Below are positions 17,770 to 26,333 of a stretch of 64,000 nucleotides of DNA, one piece after another; within the stretch, counting starts at the first letter, position 1, and each line of letters starts with the position of its first letter. The stretch is from Kribbella antiqua (GTDB taxonomy: Bacteria > Actinomycetota > Actinomycetes > Propionibacteriales > Kribbellaceae): positions 372,001 through 436,000 of the forward strand of contig NZ_SLWR01000001.1 of the NCBI RefSeq assembly GCF_004345665.1, in the 5' to 3' direction. The position numbers and the translations under genes were made by a program. The notes beneath the pieces are model-generated. The model saw only the letters and a list, made by a program, of their open reading frames with translations, did no database searches and was not told the origin of the DNA.

Positions 17770-19341
17770 TCATCCCGTGGCCTCCGGAGTTGGCGGCAGG
17801 GAGCCGGTTTGGACGATGGACTTGGCGGTGAGGGTGTTGTTGGTGAAGCAGAGGCGGTAGGCGTAGTTGATGGAGAAGGGTTCGTCGGGGCGGTAGTAGC
17901 GGCAGGTCCAGCCCGGCGGTGGCTGGTAGCCCTCGCTGGGTGGGTCGATCATCTGCATCGCTGGTAGGAGGCGCTCCACCTCCTCCTGCGGCTGGCCGAT
18001 CGTCAGGGTGTCGTAGACGTTCGGCCGCAGGATCGAGCTGTAGCCGGCGATCAGGTAGTAGCCCATGGCAACCACCACGATCACTGTCCCGATCAGCACT
18101 GGCGCGGCCACCGCCATGATCAGCCCGCGCCGCGCGCTCCGTCGTACGGTCGCCCGTTCGACCGCGGCCGAAGCCACAACGGGCTCCGGCCGGCCGCCCA
18201 AGCGGGGCATCGTCGCGACCACCTCGAACCCGCCGCCGGCCCGCGGACCGGCGGTCAGCGTCCCACCCACCAACCGCACACGTTCGCGCAACCCGTCCAG
18301 CCCGCGCCCGCCAGAGGAGACAGACGGCACCAAGAGCGCCGCCCCCGTGTCCACGACCCGCACCTCTACATCGTCGGCTGCCGATGTCACCGTGACAGTC
18401 ACCGACGCACCCGGCGCATGCTTGCTCGCGTTGGTCAGCGACTCCTGTACGACGCGATGCACAGCGCGATCCACCATAGGCGAGAGTTCAGCCTCACCCG
18501 AGGCCGAGACAACCAACCGCACATCAAGCCCCGAAGCGGCCGCGCGCGAGACCAGCGAAGGCACGCTCTCGTCGCGCGGGACGACCGGAACTGCAGCGTC
18601 CTCCCGCAGTACGCCGATGATCTCGCCCAGCCGATCCGTCGCGACAGCCGCCATCTCCCGCAGCTCGGCAGCCTGCCGGCGCTGCGCCGACGGCAGCGCC
18701 GGATCAAGCGAGAGCGCAGCGGCCCGGAGCGCGATCAGGCTCAGCTCGTGACCGACCGAGTCATGCATGTCCTGCGCGATCCGGGACCGTTCCCTGAGCC
18801 GTTCCTGATCGATCGCCATCCGGTGCTCACGCTCGATCCGCTCAGCCCGGTCCCACCCGGCCGACACCAGCAGCGCCTGCTGCGCGCGATACCGCCCGAT
18901 CAACCACGGCAGTACGACGAGCAAGAGCGCGAGCAGCAGCATGATCAGCCAGCTGAGCACCGCCTCGGTCCGCTCGTCGCGACCCACGGTCAGCGCGAGC
19001 AGGAGCATCCCGAGCAGCGACCACGCGCACACCAACACAAAGTGCCTGACCAGAGTCTCTCGCCGGCCCGCAAGGTAACTCAGCAGCGCGATCGCCGGAA
19101 CCAGCGCGATCTGCACGCCGCGAGACGTCCCGAGCGACACCGTCAGGATCACGATCTGCGCCCACGCAACCACCGCCAACGCCAACAGCGGATAGATCCG
19201 CCTCAAAAACACGCCGAAGAACAGCACCCCGATACACGCCGCCTGCACCCAGTACGGATCCTGGCGCGCACCGCTCTCCGCGAGCACGAGGGAGCTCAGC
19301 ACGGCCCAGAGGCCGAGGTCTCCCACGCGTCGCCAGTTCAT
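17770..19341 (-). CDS. NarL-type sensor histidine kinase with an unusual C-terminal extracytoplasmic domain
   Basis: A 523-residue kinase. Residues 1-150 hold about five membrane helices. The HisKA_3 segment RIAQDMHDSVGHELSLIAL contains the phospho-acceptor His193, and the HATPase domain has SGGRGLDGLRERVRLVGG. After the ATPase there is a second membrane segment (APVLIGTVIVVVAMGYYLIA) and a region of about 90 residues, YDTLTIGQPQEEVERLLPA followed by CRYYRP and YRLCFTNNTL. This resembles a small BamE/SmpA-like domain facing outside. That tail is unusual for the family. Start at 19341 begins MNWRRVGDLGLW. Confidence 0.85.
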   Translation of the reverse strand: MNWRRVGDLGLWAVLSSLVLAESGARQDPYWVQAACIGVLFFGVFLRRIYPLLALAVVAWAQIVILTVSLGTSRGVQIALVPAIALLSYLAGRRETLVRHFVLVCAWSLLGMLLLALTVGRDERTEAVLSWLIMLLLALLLVVLPWLIGRYRAQQALLVSAGWDRAERIEREHRMAIDQERLRERSRIAQDMHDSVGHELSLIALRAAALSLDPALPSAQRRQAAELREMAAVATDRLGEIIGVLREDAAVPVVPRDESVPSLVSRAAASGLDVRLVVSASGEAELSPMVDRAVHRVVQESLTNASKHAPGASVTVTVTSAADDVEVRVVDTGAALLVPSVSSGGRGLDGLRERVRLVGGTLTAGPRAGGGFEVVATMPRLGGRPEPVVASAAVERATVRRSARRGLIMAVAAPVLIGTVIVVVAMGYYLIAGYSSILRPNVYDTLTIGQPQEEVERLLPAMQMIDPPSEGYQPPPGWTCRYYRPDEPFSINYAYRLCFTNNTLTAKSIVQTGSLPPTPEATG

Positions 19342-19396
19342 GTCCCGAACGCTACACAGTCGGCGTCCCGACGCCCTACTGACGAAAGTAAGGTCT

Positions 19397-20494
19397 TTAC
19401 ACCCCGTTGCCCGAGGCATCGATCAGCTCGAACGGGACGATCGACAGGTTCGGCACCGGCTCGCCGTGCAACTGGGCGAACAACAGGTCGACCGCCCGCC
19501 GGCCCATCTCCCGCTGGTTCTGCCGGACATGCAGGTACGGCGGCCCGCCGATCGAGTCCCCCGGCGAGTCGAAACACGCAACCAAAGCCTGCCGATCGAG
19601 CGCGCGATCCACCATCCGCGCCAGGTTGTACTCACACGCGATGTACGCCGTCACCGAAGGCTCCCGCTCACGGAACGCCCGGATCACCTCGATGTCCGCC
19701 GCCACGCTCTCCGACGTCGTCGAGCCAGGCAACGTACTGCGCAAATCAGTCAACTCGTAAGCCTGCCCGCGATCCCCGAACGCCGACCGGAACCCCTCCA
19801 GCCGGTCCTCGATCGACGACGTGTTCACCGGCGGCGGAGACACGAACGCGATGTGCTCATGCCCGCGATCCAGCAGCCGCGACGTCAACGCCCGCGAGGC
19901 CGCCACGTTGTCGGTGTGCACCGCCGCGACCGGGATCCCGGACAGATGCCGGTCGACCAGCACCACTGGATACCCGTCCAGCACTTGCCGCAACAGGCTC
20001 GCGTTGTAGAAGTCGCCGTACACCGGGAAGACGATCAGCCCGTCCACATCACCCGTCGCGACGAGCGAGTCGACCGCCTTCTCCTCCTCGGCCTGCCGCC
20101 CGCGCGTCCGCCGAACGATCAAATTCGCGCCCTGCTCGGCGCACCGCTCCTCGATCGCGAAGAGCAGGTCCAGGCCGTAGACCTCCGCCACATCCGGTAC
20201 GACGAAAGCGATCGTGCGGGCCACATGCTTCGGACGCGGCAACCGGCCGCGGAGCGGGAACGTGACGCCGGTCAGATCGGGCAGGTGCCGTACGACGAAG
20301 GAGCCCTTGCCGCGGATCCGCTCGACCAGCCCGGCCTCGCGCAGTACCTCCAGCGCCCGCTTCGAGGTGATCCGGCTGACGCCGAACTGCGCCGCGAGTT
20401 CCATCTCCGACGGCACCCGGTCGCCGGGCCGCAGCGCACCGCGCCGGATCTGCTCCAGCACGTGCGTACTGATCCGCTCGTAGAGCAGGGCCAC
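19397..20494 (-). CDS. GntR-HTH/LacI-type transcriptional regulator
   Basis: A 365-residue regulator with an N-terminal GntR winged helix (RPGDRVPSEMELAAQFGVSR followed by ALEVLREAGLVERI) and a C-terminal periplasmic-binding-protein-like sugar sensor (IAFVVPDVAEVYGLDLLFAI...LIVFPVYGD...VVLVDRHLSG). This is the AraR-like architecture that represses carbohydrate genes until sugar binds. GTG start preceded by GAGGTG. It is divergent from the SDR gene with an 83-base gap, so that gene is a likely target. Confidence 0.88.
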   Translation of the reverse strand: MALLYERISTHVLEQIRRGALRPGDRVPSEMELAAQFGVSRITSKRALEVLREAGLVERIRGKGSFVVRHLPDLTGVTFPLRGRLPRPKHVARTIAFVVPDVAEVYGLDLLFAIEERCAEQGANLIVRRTRGRQAEEEKAVDSLVATGDVDGLIVFPVYGDFYNASLLRQVLDGYPVVLVDRHLSGIPVAAVHTDNVAASRALTSRLLDRGHEHIAFVSPPPVNTSSIEDRLEGFRSAFGDRGQAYELTDLRSTLPGSTTSESVAADIEVIRAFREREPSVTAYIACEYNLARMVDRALDRQALVACFDSPGDSIGGPPYLHVRQNQREMGRRAVDLLFAQLHGEPVPNLSIVPFELIDASGNGV

Positions 20495-20577
20495 AGGTGT
20501 TTCACCTCATTTGTTGTCCGGTTGGCATATCAAATCATCCCCTGAACTGTCGGACCATCGTGGCAACGTGGTCCAGC

Positions 20578-21297
20578 ATGGATATCAACGGGAAACGAGC
20601 AGTCGTTACCGGTGCCGCGGTCGGCATCGGCCGGGCGATCGCGCAACGGCTCGCCGCCGAGGGCGCTGCCGAGGTGGTTGTCGCTGACATCGACGAGTAC
20701 GGCGGACGGCGCACCTGCGACCTGATCGGCCAACAGGCCAGATTCGTCCGCATCGACATGACCGACGACGACGCGGTCACCGACCTGATGGCATGCCAAC
20801 CACAGATCCTGGTCAACAACGCCGGCGGCGGACCGGACCTCAAACCCTGCTTCCCAGAGGCCCCGAAGACACGCTGGTCGGCCTCGCTCGACCTCAATCT
20901 GCGCGCACCGATGCTGACCACGCAGCTCGCGCTCGAGCCGATGCATAAGCTCGGCGGCGGCGCGATCGTGAACGTCGGATCGACCGGAGGCTTGGGACTC
21001 GGGCCGCACTCGTCACCCGAGTACGCCGCCGCCAAGGCAGGACTGATCAAGTTCACCGCGACACTGGCGTCACTCAAGGACAGTCACAGCGTGCGGGTCA
21101 ATTGCGTCGCGCCCGACTGGGTCGCGACCGAGCGCGGCCGACAAGAGCGCGAGGCACTACCAGAAGACGAACGCGGGCCCGAGCAGGTCTCCCTCGAGAC
21201 CCTCACCGACACCGTCGTCCGGCTCGTCGAGGACGAGACGCTGGCAGGTCGCGTGATCCTGCTGGGACGCGCAGAAGCGCCATACTTCCTGAACTGA
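20578..21297 (+). CDS. SDR-family NAD(P)-dependent oxidoreductase
   Basis: A 239-residue short-chain dehydrogenase. VVTGAAVGIGRAIAQRLA is the Rossmann GxxxGxG motif, LVNNAGGG is the NNAG motif, and YAAAK is the catalytic Tyr-x3-Lys with the preceding Ser in NVGSTGG. I chose ATG 20578 because the Rossmann fold begins ten residues later. It is divergent from a sugar-sensing GntR/LacI regulator, so a sugar or polyol substrate is plausible but unproven. Confidence 0.85.
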   Translation: MDINGKRAVVTGAAVGIGRAIAQRLAAEGAAEVVVADIDEYGGRRTCDLIGQQARFVRIDMTDDDAVTDLMACQPQILVNNAGGGPDLKPCFPEAPKTRWSASLDLNLRAPMLTTQLALEPMHKLGGGAIVNVGSTGGLGLGPHSSPEYAAAKAGLIKFTATLASLKDSHSVRVNCVAPDWVATERGRQEREALPEDERGPEQVSLETLTDTVVRLVEDETLAGRVILLGRAEAPYFLN

Positions 21298-21362
21298 AAC
21301 CACCGCACGACTCAAGCGGTCCTCACCGCGCTGCGGCGCATCGCTGGCTGACTTAGCCCCTG

Positions 21363-22832
21363 GTGACTGGCACTATTCCGGACATGACCGCCAGCCGCCC
21401 GTCGGTGCCTGCCTTTGCTGTCGCTCCCGTGTTCGCCGTGGCCGGGGTTGTGGCCACCGTACTCACGGCGCTGTCCGGGCGGTACGGGTACCACCGGGAC
21501 GAGCTCTACTTCCTGGTGGCCGGCCAGAAGCTGTCGTGGGGGTACGTCGACCAGCCGCCGCTCACGCCGCTGATCGCGCGAGTGTCGTCGGAGGTCTTCG
21601 GCAACACGCCGATGGGGCTGCGGGTGGTGTCGACGCTGGCCTGCGCCGCCACAGTGGTTGTTGTCGCGTTGCTGGCCAGGGAGTTCGGCAGTGAACGGCG
21701 TGGGCAGGTGCTGGCTGCTGTGTGTGCGGCGGTGTCCGGGTTCGTGCTCGGTGTCGGGCATCTGGTGTCGACTGCGACGTACGACCTGCTGGCGTGGATG
21801 CTGATCTGCCTGTTCGCTGTGAAGCTGCTGCGGACCGGTGACGGGCGTTGGTGGCTCTGGTTGGGCCTGACCGCCGGCGTCGCTCTGGAGAACAAGTATC
21901 TGGTCGTGTTGCCGATCGGTGCGCTGCTCCTGGCGCTGCTGATCGTCGGACCGCGTGGCGTACTGCGCTCTTGGTGGCTGCTGGCGGGTGTGGCGGTTGC
22001 TGGGCTTGTGGCGTTGCCGAACGTGGTGTGGCAGTTCCAGCACGACTGGCCGCAGCTAACGGTCGCCGGCGGGATCAGTGAGGACGACGGCACCGAGAAC
22101 CGCATCATGTTCATTCCGCTGCAGCTGCTGCAGCTCTCGCCGTTCCTGGTACCGGTCTGGGTCGCTGGCTTCATGCGTCTGTGGCGGATGCCGTGGGCCC
22201 GGGCCGTTGCCTTGGCGTACCCGCTGCTGTGCGTCGTCGTACTGGCTGTTGGTGGGAAGCCGTACTACGCCTTGCCGCTGCTACTGGTGCTCATCGCCGC
22301 AGGGTGCGAGCCGATGCTTCGCTGGCGTCGTACGACGCTTGTCGTTGGCCTGTCGTTGACTGCTGTGACGTCGGCGCTGTTCACGCTGCCGATCCTGCCG
22401 GCGTCCGCGGTCGACTTCGTCATACCGGTCAACAAGGAGCAGGGCGAGCAGATCGGGTGGCCTGCTCTCGCCACGTCTGTCGCCGGGGTGTGGAACACCA
22501 TTCCGGCCGACCAGCGCGACCGCGCCACCATCTTCACCGGCAACTACGGCGAGGCTGGGGCACTGCGTCGCTTCGCTCCGGCGCTACCGACGTACTCGGG
22601 TCACATGAGCTTTGCCGACTGGGAGCATCCGGCCGACACACAGAACGGTCCAGTGCTGCTGGTGGAGATGGAGCGGACGCCGTCGTTCGAGACCCACTTC
22701 AATCGCTGTAGGCAGGTGGGGACGATCGACAACATCGTCTCCAACGACGAGGACGGTACGGCGCTGGTGCTGTGCGACTCCCCCGCCGAGCCGTGGTCCA
22801 CCTTGTGGCCGAAGCTCCGCCGCTACTACTGA
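21363..22832 (+). CDS. GT39/ArnT-like membrane glycosyltransferase
   Basis: A 489-residue polytopic protein. The first extracytoplasmic loop reads YGYHRDELYFLVAG, containing the Asp-Glu pair used by dolichyl/polyprenyl-phosphate-dependent transferases (GT39, PMT_2). YVDQPPLTPLIARVS follows as the second conserved loop. About ten membrane segments precede a C-terminal soluble domain. Such enzymes move sugars from a lipid carrier onto envelope acceptors. GTG 21363 and ATG 21384 are both possible starts. Confidence 0.83.
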   Translation: MTGTIPDMTASRPSVPAFAVAPVFAVAGVVATVLTALSGRYGYHRDELYFLVAGQKLSWGYVDQPPLTPLIARVSSEVFGNTPMGLRVVSTLACAATVVVVALLAREFGSERRGQVLAAVCAAVSGFVLGVGHLVSTATYDLLAWMLICLFAVKLLRTGDGRWWLWLGLTAGVALENKYLVVLPIGALLLALLIVGPRGVLRSWWLLAGVAVAGLVALPNVVWQFQHDWPQLTVAGGISEDDGTENRIMFIPLQLLQLSPFLVPVWVAGFMRLWRMPWARAVALAYPLLCVVVLAVGGKPYYALPLLLVLIAAGCEPMLRWRRTTLVVGLSLTAVTSALFTLPILPASAVDFVIPVNKEQGEQIGWPALATSVAGVWNTIPADQRDRATIFTGNYGEAGALRRFAPALPTYSGHMSFADWEHPADTQNGPVLLVEMERTPSFETHFNRCRQVGTIDNIVSNDEDGTALVLCDSPAEPWSTLWPKLRRYY

Positions 22833-22953
22833 CGGACCTATCGTTTCGCCCATGATGGTCGACATTTGCCCACCCGACCCGCTGGCCACACCACCTCAAC
22901 GGCGCCCAACCCACCCCGCAGCGATCGACCCGAGCCCGGCGCCAGCCCTCCCG
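22833..22953. other. Short non-coding gap before the tRNA-cluster repeat arm
   Basis: No gene is evident. The last part (from about 22930) still shows weak inverted similarity to 31233-31255, so the repeat boundary is gradual here. Confidence 0.4.
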
Positions 22954-23097
22954 ACCTCACCTTGAGAACCCCTCAACCATTCCGAGCGCACCGAAATGGT
23001 CGGTGCGTGCTCAAGGTCAGAGCTCGCGAAGGCGACGCCCCAGTCAGGGAGCCGGCCCGCGGCGAGCCACCCAAGCCCATAACTGTTCAGCGGCCCT

Positions 23098-23285
23098 CAG
23101 CCCAAACCGGGAACCACACCACCGCGTGCCCGGAAACCGAACCGCGGCGCCCAGCCCAAGCCGACAACCAAACCACGGCGAGCAACCCCAACCGGGAACC
23201 CAACCAGCACGGGCAACCCAAGCCGGCAACCGAACTGCGGCGGGCAACCCACGCCGGCCACTCAACCGCGGCGATCGGCCACCGG
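23098..23285 (-). repeat. Degenerate ~30-bp tandem repeat array, left arm
   Basis: Imperfect units combining CGCCGCGGTTCGGTTGCC and GGCTTGGGTTGC (minus-strand reading) recur with about 30-base period. The array lies downstream of tRNA-Val on the same strand and has fewer units than its counterpart in the right arm. Confidence 0.7.
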
Positions 23286-23367
23286 AGCCGAGCGAAGCGA
23301 AGGCGCAAGGGGGTGCGGGTGGCGAAGCCCCCGCCGCGCGGCAAGCGAAGCGCAGCCGCACAAATAA

Positions 23368-23420
23368 CGAAGGCGAGGCGGTCTGCGCACTCCGCAGACA
23401 CACCTCGCCCATCGCCTTCG
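23368..23420 (-). terminator. Hairpin terminator of the left tRNA cluster
   Basis: Immediately after tRNA-Val on the minus strand, CGAAGGCGA and TCGCCTTCG pair as an outer stem, with GTCTGCG/CGCAGAC as an inner stem, followed by TTATTTG. This is the mirror of the structure at 30642-30694. Confidence 0.7.
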
Positions 23421-23492
23421 TGGACGATACTGGGATCGAACCAGTGACCTCTTCCGTGTCAGGGAAGCGCGCTACCGCTGCGCCAATCGTCC
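23421..23492 (-). tRNA. tRNA-Val (GAC)
   Basis: A 72-base tRNA with acceptor pair GGACGAT/ATCGTCC, T arm GGTTCGATCC and an anticodon loop CTGACAC (anticodon GAC). Identical to the copy at 30570-30641 in opposite orientation. CCA is not encoded. Confidence 0.95.
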
Positions 23493-23519
23493 AAAACCAA
23501 GAACCATGCGGGGTTCTCG

Positions 23520-23590
23520 AGGTGGAGACGGGATTCGAACCCGTGTACACGGCTTTGCAGGCCGTTGCCTCGCCTCTCGGCCACTCCACC
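23520..23590 (-). tRNA. tRNA-Cys (GCA)
   Basis: A 71-base tRNA with acceptor pair GGTGGAG/CTCCACC, anticodon stem CGGC/GCCG and loop CTGCAAA (anticodon GCA). Identical to the copy at 30472-30542. Confidence 0.95.
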
Positions 23591-23639
23591 ACTGAGGCTG
23601 TTCGACACTTGAGGACGGTGGCCTGCCGAACCCTCTCCG

Positions 23640-23712
23640 AGCGGACGACCGGGTTCGAACCGGCGACCTCAACCTTGGCAAGGTTGCGCTCTACCAACTG
23701 AGCTACGTCCGC
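23640..23712 (-). tRNA. tRNA-Gly (GCC)
   Basis: A 73-base tRNA with acceptor pair GCGGACG/CGTCCGC, anticodon stem CAACC/GGTTG and loop TTGCCAA (anticodon GCC). First gene of the left cluster; identical to 30350-30422. Confidence 0.95.
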
Positions 23713-23750
23713 ATCGCGACCGGCTTTTTGTTTCCCCCGGCGCGAGAAGA

Positions 23751-23778
23751 ACATTAGCCCATCTCCGCCGGAGTTCAA
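23751..23778 (-). promoter_or_regulatory. Sigma-70-like promoter of the left tRNA cluster
   Basis: On the minus strand TTGAAC (23778-23773) and TAATGT (23756-23751) are separated by 16 bases, about 38 bases before tRNA-Gly. This is a good housekeeping promoter. The right-hand cluster has a different upstream sequence with only a weaker match. Confidence 0.6.
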
Positions 23779-23888
23779 AAATCGGGGTCCCCCGGACGTC
23801 GACGTACGGTCATCAACCGGTCACCTTCGGACTGCCTGACGAGCCCGGATCGCCTGCACACTAAGGTGTTCCGCGGAAGGAGCACCAC

Positions 23889-24707
23889 ATGCGTATCTGG
23901 CTGAACGGGGCCCTGCAGGACGACCAGGCGACGGTCTCGCCGCTGGATCACGGCCTGACCACCGGCGACGGAGTGTTCGAGACGATCAAGATCGTCCACG
24001 GCCGTCCGTTCGCGGTGACGAAGCATCTGGAGCGGCTGGTCCGGTCCGCGGTCGGCCTCGGTCTGCCGGAGCCCGAGGTGGCGCGGATCGAGGAGGGCAT
24101 CGCGGCGGTGGTGAAGGCCGAGCCGGACATCCCGTTCGGCCGGCTGCGGATCACGTACACCGGCGGTGTCTCGCCGCTGTCGTCCGATCGCGGTACGTCC
24201 GGCCCGACGATCGTGGTCGCCGCGCAGGCGATCCAGCGGCCGGCGCCGACGTCGACGATCGTCACCGTGCCGTGGGTCCGCAACGAACGCAGCGCGGTCG
24301 CCGGTCTGAAGACGACGTCGTACGCCGAAAACGTCCGCGCGCTCGCCTACGCCAAGGAGCGCGGCGGCAGCGAGGCGATCTTCGCCAACACAGTCGGGAA
24401 TCTCTGCGAGGGCACGGGTTCGAACATCTTCTGCGTGTACGACGGTGAGCTCGTCACGCCGACCCTGGAGTCCGGCGCACTGGCGGGCGTGACGCGAGCG
24501 CTCGTACTCGCGTGGTTCGGTGCAGTCGAGCGGGATGTGCCGATCGAGCGGCTCTACGAGGCCGAGGAGATCTTCCTCACATCGACCACCCGCGACATCC
24601 AAGCCATCCACCGCGTCGACGACCACAACCTCCCCGCCCCCGGCAAAATCACCACAGCCGTCGCGGAGGTCTTCAAAACCCGCTCAGCCGAAGACCCAAA
24701 CCCGTAA
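23889..24707 (+). CDS. Aminodeoxychorismate lyase-like fold-IV PLP enzyme
   Basis: A 272-residue class IV PLP enzyme. The N-terminal LDHGLTTGDGVFETIKI is the PabC/D-amino-acid transaminase start; GLKTTSYAENVRALAYAK contains the PLP lysine, and EGTGSNIFCVYDGEL the phosphate-binding region. This matches 4-amino-4-deoxychorismate lyase, which makes p-aminobenzoate for folate, but branched-chain or D-amino-acid transaminases share the fold. SD GGAAGGAG lies eight bases before ATG. It lies just outside the left tRNA arm. Confidence 0.82.
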   Translation: MRIWLNGALQDDQATVSPLDHGLTTGDGVFETIKIVHGRPFAVTKHLERLVRSAVGLGLPEPEVARIEEGIAAVVKAEPDIPFGRLRITYTGGVSPLSSDRGTSGPTIVVAAQAIQRPAPTSTIVTVPWVRNERSAVAGLKTTSYAENVRALAYAKERGGSEAIFANTVGNLCEGTGSNIFCVYDGELVTPTLESGALAGVTRALVLAWFGAVERDVPIERLYEAEEIFLTSTTRDIQAIHRVDDHNLPAPGKITTAVAEVFKTRSAEDPNP

Positions 24708-25123
24708 CAACCGTCAACCACGCAGACGCCAGACGGAGCCGGACGCTGAAGCCTTCGAATCGCCTGGTGACGCACCGCATGGGTGACCTGGCGTCGAGTG
24801 TCAGGACTGTGTCATCGACAGTGGCTACCTTGTCGCCGGCAATCGCTTACCGGCGACCATTTCCCCACAGTCGACAACATGACCCTCTTCAAGCGACCGC
24901 GACTGAAGCCACCGGCGCCGAGTCATTCCGCAGGAGGCTGGACCGCTGTCTGTGACTGGGGGCATCCGATCCAGCGCCAACTGAATGGCATTCGGGTTGC
25001 CGCGTCGTGGCCTGGCGGCACGCCGGTTTGAGGTGTAGTCAGTTCCGCAGCGCGCTTGGCCGGCGGCGTGCTCGGGCTTGCAGCGTGTCGCCGTACTGGC
25101 GCATCGCTGCGGGCTTGGGGTGG
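24708..25123. other. 415-base intergenic stretch without a recognised gene
   Basis: No reading frame here looks coding. GTCGCCGG (24832-24839) and CCGGCGAC (24850-24857) form a perfect 8-bp stem with a ten-base loop, a possible terminator for the upstream gene. Confidence 0.5.
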
Positions 25124-25684
25124 TTACTCGCCGGAGGCTTTGCGGCGTTCGCGGTAGGCGGCTACATGGAGGCGGTTGCCGCAGGTGCGGGCGTCGCAGT
25201 AGCGCTTGGAACGGTTGCGGGACAGGTCGATCAGGGCGTCGTCGCAGTCCGGGGCCTCGCAGCGGCGGAGGCGTTCGCGTTCGCCGGCCGAGATCACCTG
25301 GGCGAGCGCGATCCCGCACTCCACCGTGATCCGGCAGGCCAGCGACGCGCCGTCGCGCGAGTAATGGATGTGCCACGGATGGCCGTCATGGTTGGTCAAC
25401 CGCGGCGTCGTCGTACCGCGCGCGACGATCGCGTTGATCATCGCCGCCGCGGTGGCGTCGGAGTCCGTGGTGAAGACCGGCGAGAACAGCGGCCGCAGAT
25501 CCCGGACCTCGGCCAGGTCCTTCTCCGTCAGCGTGCCGACCGCGCTGAACTCCCGCTCCTGGACGAACTTCTCCAGCTCTTCGAGCGTGTCCATCGTGTC
25601 GACCTGGCTGTTCGGCCCGGGCAGCGTGTTCACCAGCCGGACCAGCGTGCCGAGCGCCTGCTCGGTGTCGTGCGAGAAAGTCAC
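25124..25684 (-). CDS. CGNR zinc-finger regulator (ABATE domain)
   Basis: A 186-residue protein. The N-terminal part carries the ABATE-type stress-response domain beginning TEQALGTLVRLVNTLPG. The C-terminus is the CGNR zinc finger: RRCEAPDCDDALIDLSRN followed by RYCDARTCGNRLHVAAYR, giving C-x4-C and C-x4-C ligands and the CGNR signature. These are putative transcription factors common in actinobacteria; target genes are unknown. GGAG lies eight bases before the GTG at 25684, which favours it over the GTG at 25690. Confidence 0.87.
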   Translation of the reverse strand: MTFSHDTEQALGTLVRLVNTLPGPNSQVDTMDTLEELEKFVQEREFSAVGTLTEKDLAEVRDLRPLFSPVFTTDSDATAAAMINAIVARGTTTPRLTNHDGHPWHIHYSRDGASLACRITVECGIALAQVISAGERERLRRCEAPDCDDALIDLSRNRSKRYCDARTCGNRLHVAAYRERRKASGE

Positions 25685-25815
25685 AATCACGTCTCCAACG
25701 CGACGGGGTCTCCGTCTTGCAGCAAGAGTAGCCCGGCCCGATTAGATCGTCGCTGAATGATGCGCTATGGTTTCACCCGCAAGGCACCACAAGGCAACAT
25801 CAGTATCACCAGTAC

Positions 25816-25887
25816 GGGCGATTGGCGCAGTGGTAGCGCGCTTCGTTCACACCGAAGAGGTCACTGGTTCGAACCCAGTATCGCCCA
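25816..25887 (+). tRNA. tRNA-Val (CAC)
   Basis: A 72-base tRNA with acceptor pair GGGCGAT/ATCGCCC, D arm GCGCAGTGGTAGCGC, anticodon stem CTTCG/CGAAG and loop TTCACAC (anticodon CAC). It lies within the segment bounded by the inverted tRNA clusters and is followed by the same hairpin and repeat types. Confidence 0.95.
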
Positions 25888-25940
25888 CGAAGCCGAGAGG
25901 CGAGGTATGTCTGCGGAGAGCGCAGACGGCCTCGCCTTCG
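25888..25940 (+). terminator. Hairpin terminator after tRNA-Val(CAC)
   Basis: An inner stem GTCTGCG/CGCAGAC is nested in a partly conserved outer stem ending TCGCCTTCG. It is homologous to the hairpins after both tRNA-Val(GAC) genes, with substitutions. Confidence 0.65.
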
Positions 25941-26034
25941 TCATTTGTGCGGCTTCGCTCCGCTCGCCGCGCGGCGGGGGCTCAGCCACCCGCCCCCCTT
26001 GCGCCTTCGCTTCGCTCGGCTGCTGTGGCTGAGC

Positions 26035-26185
26035 ACGATGGATTGGTTGCCGGCGTGGGCTGGTCGCCACGGTTGTGTGGCCGGCTTGGGCTGAGCGCGC
26101 TGGTTTGGTTGCCGGCGTGGGTTGGCCGCGCGGTTTGTTGCCGGGCTTGGGCTGGTCGCCGCGGCTCGGTTGGCTAGGCACGCGG
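26035..26185 (+). repeat. Third degenerate ~30-bp repeat array, after tRNA-Val(CAC)
   Basis: Units such as TTGCCGGCGTGGGCTGGTCG and GCCGGCTTGGGCTGAGCGCG recur here in the same orientation as the tRNA. They resemble the arrays in both arms of the large inverted repeat. From 26186 to 26333 no gene is evident. Confidence 0.6.
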
Positions 26186-26333
26186 ACTCTGTCGTCGCGC
26201 GCTGCATCTACAGCCCCGTGATGTCGCCTGCGCGCCACCCGTCACGCCGGCGGGACTTGACCCGATGTCTCTTGCTTGGCGATGCACGAGCCGTGACTGT
26301 GCCGGTACGACGCGGGCTGTAGAAGTGCCAGTC

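Larger units (their letters stand above)
22954..23712. repeat. Left arm of a large inverted repeat containing a tRNA trio
   Basis: Read on the minus strand, this arm matches 30350-31232 on the plus strand. tRNA-Gly, Cys and Val, their spacers, the following hairpin and about 160 bases beyond are identical by eye; then the arms differ by the number of ~30-bp repeats, and similarity resumes with few mismatches to the end. The arms face each other across about 6.6 kb. Confidence 0.9.

Noticed and set aside
23044-23778. A 244-residue minus-strand frame over the left tRNA cluster
   Set aside because: Same reason; it reads through three tRNAs and a terminator.
24825-25376. A 183-residue minus-strand frame between the PabC-like and CGNR genes
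   Set aside because: It overlaps the CGNR gene in another frame and has no recognisable motif.
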